Of a DNA stretch of 64,000 bases, positions 11,401 to 25,740 are shown piece after piece (position 1 is the stretch's first letter; each line of letters begins with the position of its first letter). The translations under genes were made by a program, and so were the position numbers. The stretch is from Acanthornis magna (taxonomy: Eukaryota; Chordata; Aves; Passeriformes; Acanthizidae), in contig JAWUZG010000032.1 of NCBI GenBank assembly GCA_036785705.1, positions 17,975,501 to 18,039,500 on the forward strand, read 5' to 3'. Under the pieces are notes generated by a model, which saw nothing but the letters and a program-made list of their open reading frames with translations, was not told the DNA's origin and did no database searches.

Positions 11401-14400
11401 GAAGTAAGAAAATAACAATTAATTCTGATATAAATGGATTAAAATATAAAATTATTACCCTTTCCTGTGCCATAAAAAATGTTCTGTAAAATCATTGGCT
11501 TTGTTTCTCCTACTAACTAGAAGAGACCCAGAGACTGACTGTTGCATGCAAGGCCCCAAAATAGCATCTAGTATGTGTCCGAAAAGTTTGGAGCTAACAC
11601 CTTCTTTACAAAAGATTAAGTTTCCAAATATTTTTAAAATTCCAAATCAAAGCCAGGGATTCAGTTAACAAGGATACAAATGAGCAGAGCTTATGTTCGG
11701 GACTGAAGCTTCCTCACATGACTTTCCCTTATCAAATATAAGAGGCAGCCAGAATTGCAGGAATTTTTCATGCTGAAGGAGAATTCTATTTCTAAATTAT
11801 CAAAGTCCACCCCTCACACCCCCACTAAAAACCTCCAAGCAGAAAATTCCAGGAAATAAAACCTGAAAAAACAAAATCAATCCTCTGTAATTGTCCCAGT
11901 TGTTACATGTCAGCCAGGAATGAGGATAGAATGGTTGCAGGTATCTGTTGTGGCTTCTCAGCCAAAGTCTACCAGCCTGATTCTTCATAGCTATGTGGTG
12001 AGGTCGACATTGGACAGGCAAGTGGGTTTCAGCTCATTCCTGGGACAGGCTGTACTGCCTGAGAGTGGTGACTGAGCTAGAGGAGTCCCAGGGCTTGAGA
12101 AGATAATATGGGGAGTGAGCCGTCACAAGCAAATGGAAGGAATCGTGGCTCTGTTGGATCTCTGCACCCTAGGAGAGTTACCAAAACATTTTCCCTCCTC
12201 TCAAAGGGAGATGATTATGAAACTTAACTTAGCCATAGTAATTCACTGCTGGTAATTCAATTATTTGAGGGTTATAGAAGAGAAAGGGACAAATAAGCAC
12301 AGGAAAAACCCCCAAAACATATATTGCAAATGTTTTAAAGAACTCGTAAAAAACATTTTCCAAATATATGTGCATGAAATGCTAAGAAGATTCATGCAGC
12401 TGGGGAATCTGTGCACATGTAATTCTGACTTCTCACATCAAGCATTTGGCAGGTAAATGCGTGGACAGTAAAAACTATTAGGACTTTATTGCATTGTTGC
12501 AGATGCTAAAACAATGTAATACTTGGCAATATCTAAACAGAACATCAGTGCACACGACTCCTGCATCAGGACCCTTGTAACGGAATGCTATTGTATACAC
12601 AGGTTTAGGACAGAAACAAGCCAGAAGTGATATAAAGTTCTCACTTCTCTTCCCACACAAAAATCCAAGAACTTTTTTTTTTTCCAGTTGAGCAAGACTG
12701 CTACTCTCAAAATTGTGTGTTAGGTTTAGCTCCAGAGATTACATTTTTGTTCTCATGACTGTTTTTTGGGTTTAATGCAGCCTGTTGATTTTGGAATGCT
12801 GAGTTGGACTAAATATATCAGACAAAGAGATTGGATGTGTGCCTCCAATGTCCCCTTCACTTATAAAATTTGCTTTTCAGAAATGACATCTTTGGTGTAA
12901 CAGATCTGAAGGTTGTCCTTTGTTGCTACATTATGTCCTCTCAGACAGATATATTTTTCTGTCTAATTTTCTTCTGTGATGTATTAGTTGATTTCTATTT
13001 CTAGCTTAAAAACATACTTGCTTTATGAAAATTTCCTTCTTATAAAGTTTCATACTCTTCTACTACACATGAATACAGTGATTTTATAATAACAATTAAA
13101 TGCTCTTAAGAAAAATGCTGAATCACGCATATGCGTATTACACAGAACTTCATCTGCATTTTGAGAAATGATTCGTTAACCTGTGGTTTCTCACTTTGTC
13201 TCTCAGATCACATTATTTTCCACCTTAAGGTCTAAACATGTTTATGGTAATGACCAATATTGTATAGAGCTGCTCATGTATCTGTTAATTTATAATTTTT
13301 TGCATAGTTTATGTGTTTGCCTATTTGGGAATACAAGGGAAAATGGTATTCCATTATTTGATGGTATATTTATGGTGCAGACTTCTGCCAGAATATCCAT
13401 GTCAGCTGGGATAGATGTGTTGTGATTTGAGACTGATTTAGCTGCGGAAGCAAAAACAGATCATGCAGACTATAGTGGCAGAACCATATTTTTGTCAGCT
13501 CTCTGTGAGAAAGATGTGCTTTGCCAGACATAATAAAGATACGTAACCACAGTAAAAGACCTTTACTGACATGATGTAACAGTTTAACTGTACTCAGACA
13601 GTAGCTGTGGTTTGGACTTGTTTGATTTGGTTTTAGTTTTTTGGGGTTTTTTTCAAATGACAACTTGAGGCAGTTTTTCAGCTACACAAAAATCCATGGA
13701 AACTCCTTAATGCTTCTGCATCTGGACTTTTCCTGCAATATCAGGTGAAAAAAAGGCTATGTAAAGCCTCAGAGATTTAGTACATTTTACATTCTGGACT
13801 ATTTGTCTACTGGATCCAGTTACTTTAATAGGTTATTTGTCAGGAGTTTGGTTCTGGTAAGAAAAAGAGTCAAACACAAGTTGGCCAAACAAAAGTAAGT
13901 GCTTGGAAAAAACTCCTAAAGAAAACAACTTGTTTGGTCCACCTTTGCTGTATGTGTTCTTTATGAAGTTTATTCTAAAAAAGATGACATAAATCCCTGC
14001 AATACGATGCTGTTTCCAAGAGTATAATTTTCACTATCATTTAGGGTTTTACAGGGATCTTGATCAAATACAACTTTCTTGAATTTGTTTCTGTATTGGA
14101 GAATCCAACACCAAGCAAATGAGTATTCACTTTACCTCAAAAATAAAATTAGCATAGGTGTTACAGCTTCCACTTCATTAAGCTTTTTATCAAACTCCTG
14201 GTCTGTCACTGTGACAGCTGTACATGGCAATGGAGGGAAATCTCATGGCTCATACTCCAACAAGGAGCTCCAAGGAGTACCACTCCGGGGTACTGCACTA
14301 GGTGAGATCTTGGTCTCAGACAACTCAAATTTGTCCCTCTAGAAAAAGATGTATGGAGGTTTTTATACAATGATGAGATTTTGGCAATGAGTAAACTCTA

Positions 14401-17400
14401 CACCGTAAAGACCCAGTTGAAAACTTGCTTCTTTAATAGACCTTTTAGAAACATTATGAATATCCCCCAAACTGTTGGGGAAATAGACTTAAAACTTCAG
14501 TTCAAACTCAGTATCTATTGTTCTTTTGGAGACAGATTACACAAAAAAATAAATACTAGACCTGAATACAAAAAGTAAATTAAAGCAATGTTCTTCTAGT
14601 GATGCTAAGAATACTTCTTAAAAAAAATTATTTTATTTTTATTAAAAAAATCCAAAGCCAGTACTTTTGTAGAAAATTGCTTTTTCACTATCAGATTTTT
14701 AACAAACCTTATAGCAGATGTCTTTACACTTTTATTAGTTTATATATTTTCCATTGGGACTCATGATAATACATTCCTGATGAGATATCGTGGTTCAGAC
14801 TTCCAAGTGCATTCCCTTATCTTATTGTGTTGGGGTTTTTTCTCTTTTTTTTCCTCAATTTTAATAACTTAGTTATGCACATATTTTGTCATTATGTCAT
14901 ACTCTTCTCCTGGTTCTGAGATAAAACTTTCAAGAAAAACTGCTATTATTAGTCTAGGTATTCTAGGACTTCTTTATTGTTATTAAACTGATGAACGCTT
15001 TTATACTCAGTTTTTGCCTTGAGGTTTTTGAAAAAGTAGACGTTATATCAGGTTACTGAATTATGGGAAATACATTCTCTAGTATTATTAGGTGCCTAAG
15101 CACTTACCAATCACAACTTTCATCTGGCTATTTTAATTTTTACCTGTATTAGTCTTTACTTAATTTACTCTGGTTTACCCACAGTTAAGTGATTTTTCCT
15201 TTACATTTTTTATCACAAATTACTTATTTCTCTCTATTCTTTTTTGTAATCCTTTGGGGAAATATTGATAATTATGCATTTACTGCCTTTGGATATTTAA
15301 ACATCATATTTTACCTTGAAAAATTACAGTAAATAGAGAAATGCAAGTCAAGTGTAGCTTTTCTTTATGAGTGCTGAGGTGGACAGTTTCTGTAACTTTT
15401 TTGACTGTGTTATACAGGTGAGATAAAGATTGCTTTAAAGTAACTTTTTGTCTCAGCTAATTTATTCTTCCTCAAAGACAACTGGATTCCTCATAAGCAT
15501 AGAGAAGGATTCTTAATATTTCCTTTGTTTGCAGAGCAGCACCCTACATCATTTAAACTGACGAAACCTTAGAAAGGTTCACCCAGCTCTTTGCATGGTC
15601 AACAAAAACTTAGGGCAAATGAAATTTCAAGAAATTTGTTCTGTAGAAAAATTTTCTTATCTTTGACTCATCTGTTAATCATCACAAGGTTTATTTATAA
15701 TCTTCCTCACTGGCTGAGGTGCTGTCCTTCAAAACAGCAGGTGTTGAAGCCTATCATATAGCCAAATTCTTTCTTATATGCATACAATAGAGTTAGTAGA
15801 CATTTAATATAGAGGTACTTGAAGTGAAGCCTAACCCACATGAACCATGCAGCTGTAAAATTGATTATTAGATATTGTGTCAAGGCAGCTACTTTCTCTC
15901 TATTCACATCCATGGAAGAATGAGTTAAAAGATGGAAGATTAGTTTGAGCAATTATTTTTCAACCACCCAAAGTACTCCATATTTTGAAACTGAGTATCT
16001 CTGTGATTTAAGATGTTGTAGGTCTTTTCTTGTCAGTCAGAAAAGTTACCATACCTAGCAGTATAAAGAATGTTTTCATGGCATGACATTCAAGGAAGCA
16101 AAGTAGGACACGTGTTTTTTGTCGCACAGATCAGTGGCACTATAGTCAGCCAGAAGGGAAGGTCGTGTGGGAAGAGCTGTTGGACTGCTGCCAGAAGGCT
16201 TTACTGACAAAATGTCCCTGATAACCTGGAGGGGGAAAATTCTGAGTCTCATTTTGTCAAGAACATTGGCAGGAAAAAACAGTAATTTTATAAATTTTAG
16301 CTCAGGACAAAATGCCAGTCAGGATTAGGATAAAAATAGGAACAGAGTACGCAAGAGTCAAGGGATCTATTGCCTTTTCCTCTCCTCTTACTAACTATAA
16401 AATTTTTGGCAAATCTTGTTTAGATGTTGGATACTATATAGTTAATTGATACCTTTCCATGGTGGCTAAGATATTTTTGCTTCTGTTATTGTAGTATTTT
16501 GGAGCTTTCAGTCTGTTTGTGCTTGCATTTATGATCATAGTGAGCAAATACTATTTAGAATCACAGGTTCTTCTCCAGAAAAACTGAAGATTAAAGGAAT
16601 TTTGTCTGATATTAAAGCAGATATATACTTTACCTAAATGTATATTAGAGCTCTCCAGTTGTCACCACTAAATACTAATCACAGAAATAATCTTGCAATG
16701 CAAATATATTGCAACATAATATATGGCCAATATAAATACATATCATCATATAAGAGATCTGACACACATAAGAATTTTAAAAATGCTGGACATCTACTTT
16801 GCTTCCTTGATGTATAAGTATTATGCAGCTTTTGATTATTTTGCTGCATTTTATTATTTTGTCTGGATTTGGCCTCATTCAGTTTACAGGTAACCTCTGA
16901 AAAAGAATTAGCAGTTATGCAATATAAGATAATTTTTCACACCTAAAAATTATTTCTATGTAGTATATATATATGTTTATGATCTCTTTACCTTCATAAG
17001 CTCCTTTTCATCAGTAATTGAAACATTTAAATTGAGTCTGTAAGTCTGCCTACAATATTCCTCATATGTAGCATTGAAAATTAAATGAAAAAATTAACCT
17101 ATTGATTTTGCTTATCTAACTAACCAGTAAACCAAAATCAGCATCTTGTGTTAAACTAAGTACAGCTGATAAAAACTGATGTGCTTGTTATAAGTACCTT
17201 CATTTTTTCCCTTTCTTTCCAATAAGTCAGTATATTTTTTTTAAAAAAGGAAGGATTTGATCAAAATGTTATGAAATCAAAATATATTGCATGACTTTAC
17301 TATCTGAAGAAGCATTCAAGACACTGAAGCATTTCTAGTACAATGAGCAAATCCACAAGAGGTGTAGTCTTGTCGCAAAAATGCATTGACGGGACAATGC

Positions 17401-18846
17401 CACCTGAAGGACAGGCTCAGATACCATACATGGACCATGTGCAATGGACCAGGCAAGTGTAACTAGCGTCCAGTCTGATTTTTAACTCCACAAGGCATTA
17501 TCACCACGCAGCAGATCTGGCACAGAGTGTGTCAAGTCAGCTCTGTGCCTCCAAGAAAGCAGCCCTACGCACATTCAGCAAGTCTGAGGCACTGGAAGAC
17601 ATGAAGCAAGAATACAAGAATAATGATACCTAGGATCTTTTGGCATCTTGAGAAAGATCTGGACATGAGAAGATTGAAGAAATAACTCTCCTAATGTACT
17701 AAGATGAAAAAATTTAAAACTTCCATATAAGTGGGACACATAATTAACATTGGGACAGAAAGCATCAGTGAAATCTATCCTAGCAGGAAAATTCTCCCCT
17801 TTTCTAACATGGTTATAATCCTGCCTTGGTGTAGTACTGCTGAGAACAAACACAGTCTCATTCTTTAGCCTTGTAATTTAAATTTGGTTAAGGAATTTAA
17901 ATAAAATTTGATGTTTGTTGAATCAAGTCTGATAATAGTTCCGTAAAACTGCATTTTTTTCATGAAATAAAAAGGATAATTCTACCAATTTTGTTTTTAA
18001 GAATCTCATATATCTTCCACTGTCTGAACAGATGAAGTAAACAGCATGAGAGCATCTTGAAGCATTTGAAATATGTGGTAAAGGGAGTAGTGATCACATA
18101 AACATAGCATTTAATTATTTCTACTTATAAGGAGACAATATTTCCATAGTATTTTTAAAGGTCGTATAATTTATGATGAAATATTCACTTGAAAAGAATT
18201 TGGGCATTTGAACCACAGTTTATCTCTGCATCTTTGAGCAAATTAGCAGCAACTTGGCTTCAACTCATCGAGGTTTTCTTCCCTTCCTGCCCACAGTAGG
18301 AATCCCTCTGAGAGCGAGTAGGCAGTTTTACAACTGAAACCTTAATTTGAGACAAACAGATGTAGTGTAAAACTAGCAAGTTGTTTTGTTTTGCTACTGG
18401 AGGAGAAAATATAAAATCCCCACAGATTATCATGCTGGCTACTTTAACCACAATCAATAATTTGAAATTCACCATTAATTCACCTGTAAACACTTGGAAA
18501 TCCTTGTAAGTTTTTATGAGCAGTACTACCAAAACTGTCCAGATCTCCAGAGAATGGATTACCTAACTCTAAGAAAAAAATTACAGAATGAGGATTCACT
18601 CTTCAACTGTGCTACCTCTGGAGTCTTATGACTGAGTTAATGTCTAAATTCTGCTTGTGTTTCATGGCAGAAGAAATACTTCGGAAAGGCAATCTGATCT
18701 GCAAATACCATACAGCACCACATAATACCCAGCATGGAGTACTGGCAGGAGAAATATTAAAAATGCCTTTTCTCCAGAATTTAAGTGTAGGATGAAGGAA
18801 GAGGTGTTAGGTTACATTGACATCCTCAAATACCTTTAAAAACATT
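8429..18846. other. Long AT-rich non-coding stretch, no assigned feature
   Basis: About 10.4 kb with no recognised gene or repeat family. The longest frames (97-99 codons, at 8705-9004 minus, 9545-9838 plus and 13370-13663 minus) have no recognisable domain. Within it, 9471-10250 is less AT-rich, with a splice-donor-like GTAAGT at 9509 and AATAAA at 9540-9545, but the pieces do not add up to a gene model. Isolated poly-T and TA runs occur (for example near 12669 and 16965). Confidence 0.5.
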
Positions 18847-18910
18847 GGATATGTTGATAGAACATATCAACATATCCATATCCATATCTTCATATCAACA
18901 TATCCATATC
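18847..18910. repeat. Perfect 12-bp hairpin followed by a direct repeat of its arm
   Basis: GGATATGTTGAT at 18847-18858 is the exact reverse complement of ATCAACATATCC at 18866-18877, with a 7-nt loop. The right arm, with its flank (CATATCAACATATCCATATC), recurs immediately downstream at about 18890-18909. Formation by local slippage is likely. Confidence 0.9.
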
Positions 18911-20223
18911 TTCTCACCTTTTGTCAGCTGTGTACTTAAAATGCTAATACCAAAAAGTGAATTTTTATTTCAAACTCTTTTTTTTTCCTGTCTCAAGAGA
19001 ATATTCTATTCATATGACTGGAGAAATTAAGAAGAAAAATGCGTTCAGCTTTTTCTGACACTGAGCACTTTGAAGATGCCTTGGGCCAATATGAAAGCAT
19101 GAATTAAGCAATTATCAGGAAAGCACTGTGATTCTTACCTTTGAAAAGCCCTGTTTTGTTTCCCTTTCTTGCGATCATTCTTGTATTTTGTCTATTGACT
19201 CTTGAGTGTAAAGGTAAAGCAATTCCTACAGCAGATTTTATTCTAAAGGAAATGGGAAAAAATAAACATTTATCAATTAACTATGTTTTGAAGAAACTCT
19301 TTCATAACATTTCACAGCATTTTCTAAAGGAAATTTCTATTTACAATCTACTGCTTAGTTTTTCTTTGAATGTGTTATAACGAAGTTGACATACTGAGAC
19401 TTCACTCTGTTTATGTCACAGATCAGAATAAGAAGTAAATATTTATTTAAATCTGCAACTATGCACTTGACAATTTCTAAAATTGTTTAACAGATTAGAC
19501 CCTAAGCTAACTGACCAGAATTGTCATTTCAGCTGTGACTGACCATTACTAAAATGTGAACACTTGACTCTTCGTATGGACATATTCAGTTAACATTTTT
19601 GTTTTGCAATCATTGTCCATTCTCACATTTTCAAAGAATTACAGAATGACCCCTGCAAGTATCTCTTCAGTATTTAGCAAAGTTTTGATCGTTTTCCCAA
19701 GCTTGATAAAAAGCCAGTTCAGGCACTGGAAAACTAGTATATGAAAGGCTTGAAGGACATGTAAAAAGCTTAAATAGCTGATCTGTAAAAACCAGATTAT
19801 TTTCAGAGTGATCCATGGGAAGTCATGATCCTTTGTTAACAAACAAACTGTAGTATAAGACTTGCTCCATTATTTATATAGCTTCATTAATGTGTGGTAC
19901 CTATCATGAAAGAAATGCAGAATGTCTGTTAATACTTCTTGTGGACAGATGCAAGTAAGTAACAATACCCATTATCTTTCTGAAGTGAATAATAGTGAAA
20001 AATACTGCCCATGAGTGGAATCTGTCACCCTCTAGAGGTACTTATTTATTTCTAATAGTTACTGAGAAAAATAAAATCTCATTGAGTGTGAAGGTGCCTA
20101 ATCTATGGAACCTGAATTCCATCCTTGTGGGAAAATATGGCATTTGAAGAAATTTGACTTTGACAGTGTAAGGGCCTTGATAAAGGTTGAGATTAGAGCA
20201 AGACATAAAAATAAGGAAGAGAA

Positions 20224-20225
<2 letters not shown>
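18911..20225. other. Non-coding DNA, nothing recognised
   Basis: Contains a short frame at 19141-19380 whose start is hydrophobic (PVLFPFLAIILVFCLLTL) and resembles a signal peptide. It begins at TTG rather than ATG and has no supporting context, so I do not call it a gene. Confidence 0.5.

Positions 20226-20261
<36 letters not shown>
20226..20261 (+). repeat. Poly-A homopolymer, 36 nt
   Basis: An uninterrupted run of 36 A. CR1, the main avian LINE, does not leave poly-A tails, so the run is either a mononucleotide microsatellite or the tail of a retroposed transcript. Upstream sequence within 25 nt contains AAAATAAGG but no canonical AATAAA, and no target-site duplication is obvious. Confidence 0.97.
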
Positions 20262-20263
<2 letters not shown>

Positions 20264-23200
20264 CTGGAAGATCACTAAAGATTAAAAAGGTAGACCCATT
20301 TTGGTTATCTTTTTGCAGAGTCATAATGTTATCCTAACTAGGCAAAAAGGTAATCAGCATACAAGATGAAAGGAATGAATTTTGAAAGGGGAGAAAATAT
20401 AGGCGATGGATTCAGAGACTGACAGTACTCTTTGTCATCTGTTCATCTTTCACTGAGGCTAAATAAGAGATCTCTATTTTACAAGGACAAATAAGAACAC
20501 AAATAAATTTCCTGTTATGTGATAGTAAAACTTCAGCTAAGCTATTTCTTTCCATTCTGGTAAGCAATTTTGCATAAAAAGATTTTCTACTCTAAAATGT
20601 AGTCTCTAGTGAATTTTGTACAAGCTAATTATGGATTGGTGAAAAATAAGATAACAGAAGTGCTGACATAATCTTAAATAATAGTATGCTAGACTAGAAA
20701 GCCTAAGTTGGATAACAACTTTTGAAACTTTGCTCATCGGTGTGTGCAACATTGGCTTTTAAGCAAACGTAGCTGCAGCTCAGCAACATAGCTAAAGAAA
20801 TTTCAGAGTACACACAATGATACAAATGTGATTAATATGTCACACACAGATCAGCATGCTGCGCATTGTGCACCCACACAGTATGAGTAGTTTCTGCATC
20901 ACAAAGATTAGGGCTTAAGTAATGGAGTAAATGTGAGTGTTATCTATTTTGTATAGTTCAGGACTGCAGTAGGGAGATTATGGATGATGTCCAGGGAAGT
21001 TTGTGGGGAAGTTGAGAAGTGAATGAAGATCTTCTCATAGCCTGATTAATGTCTTGAACTTCTGCCGTATTCTCCTGGTTTTGTTTTTTTGTTTGTTTTT
21101 TGGGGAGGTTTTATTGTATGTTTGTTTTATTTCTGAGAGTATCATATTATTTTGACTTATTCACTTGTTTTTTTCCTAAATAAATTCAAATGGCTTTTTC
21201 AGACTAAGGTAGGTCCTGAGACTTAATTCAAGCTTAGCCCTGCTTACTTACACAAAGAAAAAACCTGAAGCTAAATTTATGAAAGGAGTATTTACTAAGT
21301 TTAATTTTGCATACATCACTGAGAATGATGAAACACAAAACAGAACAAATGTCTCTCTTACTTATCCATTATGATCACTTCTTAATTCAGTTGGAAATAA
21401 TAAGCACACTTTCTAGGGCATCTTGGCAGGGAAATTAAATTCTGTCTGTGCAGCTGGACATAGTTTGAGTTTGTCAAGGGAAAAGAACCATAGTTTGCTC
21501 AGAGCTAAAAGCAAGCAGTGAAATGTGAAGGTAAAGTCTAAGCATACCACTGAGGTATTGGATTATTTGGATATTTACTGCCCTCTTGGTTTGTTTTTCT
21601 GTTTATCTGTTTGTTTGTTTCCCCAGGTATCTAGCCTCTGACACGACTTCTCCTCTGGAAGAGCAGAGCTTGTTAAGATGCTAAGTTTGTATGTCCTTCT
21701 CTGGAAAACTTCTGGTGCTTGGGTGGAGAGCTAGCAGCCATGAGGACATGGTTATCATCCACTGCTATAATACAGTCACCATTAGGATGGGGGTCTGCAT
21801 TTCCTGAGTGGCAAGATGAAAGACATCCTTAATAAGACATCTTCACAAAGGGCAGAAGGGCTGTTGCATGGATATGCCATGCTTTAAGTGCACCAAGGGC
21901 TCTCTCACAGTTTTGTGTGTAGAGGACAGCAGTTTTTCATTCAAAGAAAAAACATTTAGATTAGCATGTCAATCATTGAACTAAGGAAGTTTTATCCCTA
22001 AAATCTTAGGGGGCAGAGAGAAGATGTTTTCATTGTTTTGTTTTTTTTTTTACATGTAAAGACGAGATCTAGGAAGGTTGTAGTCACGAAGGAAGCACTA
22101 GTTGAGCTTCCCACCCTACATAAATTTCCCTACCTCTTAGTACATGCATGTACCCTTAAGCTTAGCAAAAATCAATGCAAAATTAAATATTTATGAAAAA
22201 GTTTCACTTTCAAAATATCATCTGCACTTTTATCTTGCTTGTTTATGCTAGATAAGAGGAAATGTTTTCAGTCAAATGGAAAAGCATCCACATTCTATTT
22301 CCTGTAAAGAGAGTAAATTATTTCCCATTAAATACAATATGCAGGAAGTTTCCAAAAGCTTCAAGATCACTTAAACAATCACCTTTCTGACACAGCTGCC
22401 AACCCTTTTTTAAATTTAAAAGAATCAGCTCCACTATTTGCTGGAGCATCTAATCTCTGCTAGACGAGCTCCAAGGAGACACATTCCAGTAGTTTAATCT
22501 CTGCTTCATTGGATTTCTTGAAAAAATAAATGAAAGACTTCTGAGCACTTAGGTTTTAGATTCCAACCTTTTTATTTCAAATTAAAACAAAATATAATAG
22601 TACTAGACTTAGAATCTAAGTCCTTAAATATACACCCAACACTTGCAGAAGTATTTTGCTTTAGAAAAGGACATTGTAAATTTTAGGAATTATTACATGG
22701 TATGTACTGTACTGATCCTAAGCTTTATTACAAACAACTTGCTACGGACACTTACAAGATCAAAGTTAAGACTTAACTGATTGAGCATTGGTAACAATAC
22801 TTTTAAATGGAGCCAATAATAAGGTAAGATTATAATCATACATATAAATATTTGCATGCCCAGGTATATTATTAAAAGTTCATTTTCATAAATGCCTTTA
22901 CTTTGTCTCCATCGAGATTCCACTTCTGGGTCCTATAGATGAAGAAAAACTGAAATGGAATTTGAACCTTTCATAGTTTCCATTCATTTATGTCTCTCCT
23001 AGTTATTACTCAGAAAGTGTAGGTTAAATCACACTTTCTCTCACTGTTCATATGATTTGCATACAGCTAATATTTTAAGCAGAGAAATACTGAAATGTTA
23101 GAGTACATGAAATTACTGCTGATTCACCCAGAAAAAATAATAATTATTAATTCTCTTTAAGATAATCTTGAGATAATAGCCATGATAGTACTTTTATTAA

Positions 23201-24410
23201 ATAAAAGTAGGATATCTGTTTACAGAAGGCGACCCAGAGGGAAAATGAAAATGTACAAAAACTTGTTTGATTTATATACTTCTGTGACCTGGAATACCAG
23301 CCTGGGATTCTCATGACAATTTTACAGTCAGAATAATAAACAATTTTCTTCTAGATCAACTGAGAAATTCCAAGTAATGACTTGTTCATCTCAAGCAAGT
23401 ATTCATTTGACTTCCAGTGCCAGTTTAATAGTTATCTTCTGAATACAGGAAATTATAATTTTTTGCTACATCATTTGTATTTCTAGCAAAATATTTAACA
23501 TTTGTAATCTTTCCCACAGGAAAATTTCTGAATGTATTCATCTGATTTTCCAGAGATTTTGGTCTCTTTACAAAGATGATAGTGATATCTTGTCTTAAAT
23601 TCTGAGAAGTAGTGATCACGTGCTCACATACAGATGCAGACATTGTTGCAGCCTTTGTGGTAATAAAAGCTTTTATTGAAAATCCTCTAATGAGACATTG
23701 AGGAAAGGATATGAGTAATATTTGAAATTCAGTTCATATGACCTTGATAGACAGCCAATACAAAGCACAAGAGAGGAGCATACAATGAAACCAGTATGGA
23801 AAAAAAAAAGATTCTTTTAAACATATCCTATTGAGACAGAGTTTTTCTCTTCATCCCTCATTCACAATGAAAATGGACTGAGGTGAAATGAGTTTCCATA
23901 GTCTTATACATGGACCAATGTATTCATCAAACTCCCATTTCATTTAATGCAGCATCTTAAGGGGATCAAGATGGATTCACTGGAAAGGCTTTGGTGTATA
24001 TTCATCCACAGGTCCAAGAAGTTAAAGCAATGAATATCGGAAAAGGGTGTACGAGTTTCAATATCCTCTTGAGTGAAACTCTGTTTTTTCCAGTTAAGCA
24101 TCTTACAATAAGTCACTGCAATACTTCTAGGTATAGGTATAGTACCAGGTTAAAATGGCCAGGAGTCCCTTCTCTAACCTTCCACAATTGTTTCACATGG
24201 AACCTAAATTACCTAACACTTTCTTGAATGGATTCCACAGTAACTCAATAAAATGTGCTAAGGGGAACCAAGGAGCAATACTGGAGCAAATTTGATTTCA
24301 CCTACCACCCACCCTTTAATTGCTTCAGTGTCTGAAGTCTCTGACCATTTAATCTTTGAGGCACTAATAATGTGCCCAAATGATCAGTTACAAGTTTTTA
24401 AAATTGCCTT
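20262..24410. other. Non-coding DNA, nothing assigned
   Basis: AT-rich sequence with T/G-rich low-complexity patches at about 21080-21130 and 21590-21620. No recognisable gene, and no repeat family I can name. Confidence 0.5.
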
Positions 24411-24454
24411 GTGTACATGCATTAGGAGTTCTTGGTAGACTGCGGCGGGAAGGA

Positions 24455-24468
24455 GTTGCTATAGAAAC
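24455..24468. promoter_or_regulatory. X-box-like RFX site in a small GC-richer block
   Basis: GTTGCTATAGAAAC is close to the palindromic RFX X-box (half-sites GTTGC and GNAAC separated by two bases), with about three departures from the strongest consensus. It lies next to a CpG-containing TGCGGCGGGAAGG at 24441-24453, unusual in this AT-rich setting. A single motif match is weak evidence of function. Confidence 0.3.
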
Positions 24469-24540
24469 ACCACCTTAACACACTCCATTCACTGATGGCT
24501 ATAAAGAGATACGATGGTCTCTGAATAACTACTACTAATC

Positions 24541-25740
24541 CACATGATATTCGAAAATTGCTAGGTTTTCGCTCTCAAAATTCTTACTTGCAATGCCAGA
24601 GGAACTTCCCCTACTTCCCTGCACCCTAGCCTCCCACCTTTCCATTCAAACCTTCCCAGATGGAACTACTTGCCTGTGTTACTTTGTTCTGTTCTGTGCA
24701 CACAGCTGAATTCAGCAGTCATCTACACAATATGAAGAACTCAACAAGATTAAATAAAATTAGATGCTTTGTCAGAAATACCTATGCAATCAACTGGCAA
24801 AATACGTTGAGAGCATCAGGTTGAAATAATGCTTGGAAGAAGTGTACCTTTTTATTTCCTGTAACTTTTCCTATCTGATTCAGGCCACTTGAAAACCATC
24901 CCATCCATTGATCCATTTTACCATCTTTCCAGAGTTTTTCTCCTTAACCTGGTAGGTAATTAATTGTGTCCTTTCAGCCTTTCCTTATTCATCTTTTAAC
25001 ATACCCAACATTTAATCACCTGTAGGGGATAGAAGTACATGCACAGTACAATTAATCTCTCTCAATTGTAATTGTGATTCAATTTGAGATGACAATCTCT
25101 GAAGAAAACTCAAAAGTTAAATCTACCCAGGACTAAAATTAAATCCATGACATCTTGTGGAGTTTACCACAGTCTAACCTTAAACAATTAATTCAGGAGG
25201 TAGAAGACCTGCCTTCTAGACTATCCTTAGCTTGGAGAGAGGTATAAACCTAAAAGAACATAATGGCCTTTTTTCTCATTTAGATTGTTTCCTACTCTGT
25301 AAAGCAAACCAAAGAAAGGAAAAACAAACAACAACAAAAAAGCATGTATTTGTAGCAGAATAATTAGAGAACTTATCTAGAATAAATTATCACAGCTGGA
25401 TTGTCTACCAAGGGCATTGAAGAAAAGGGGAGACTTTCAACAATATCTTTCTCTGCAGATGTTAGATATCTGCTTTCCTCTGTTGACTGAGATTGCAGAT
25501 CGTTCTTTTAGATTACTTGGGTTAGTGACTTTCTCCTTTCTAGATGTGAGCATGTACAGTGTCATTTGGGTAATATCTGGGCTAGATATCTAAAGTATTA
25601 AGAAATCCCAATTCCAGATTAATATCCTCCTCTATAAAATTCCCAAATCTTGTAACTAAAAGGAATGTATTTATTTTTTGGTCTGTAAATGCTTGTGAAA
25701 TTATTCTCCCTGTCAGAATTTTCCATGTAAATGATTTCCC
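24541..25740. other. Non-coding DNA, nothing recognised
   Basis: Unassigned sequence leading up to the LTR cluster. No frame or repeat of note. Confidence 0.5.

Noticed and set aside
19141..19380. Signal-peptide-like 79-codon frame
   Set aside because: Starts at TTG, which vertebrates rarely use. The rest is uninformative and no upstream promoter or exon is evident. A GGTAAAG donor-like site after the hydrophobic part is weak.
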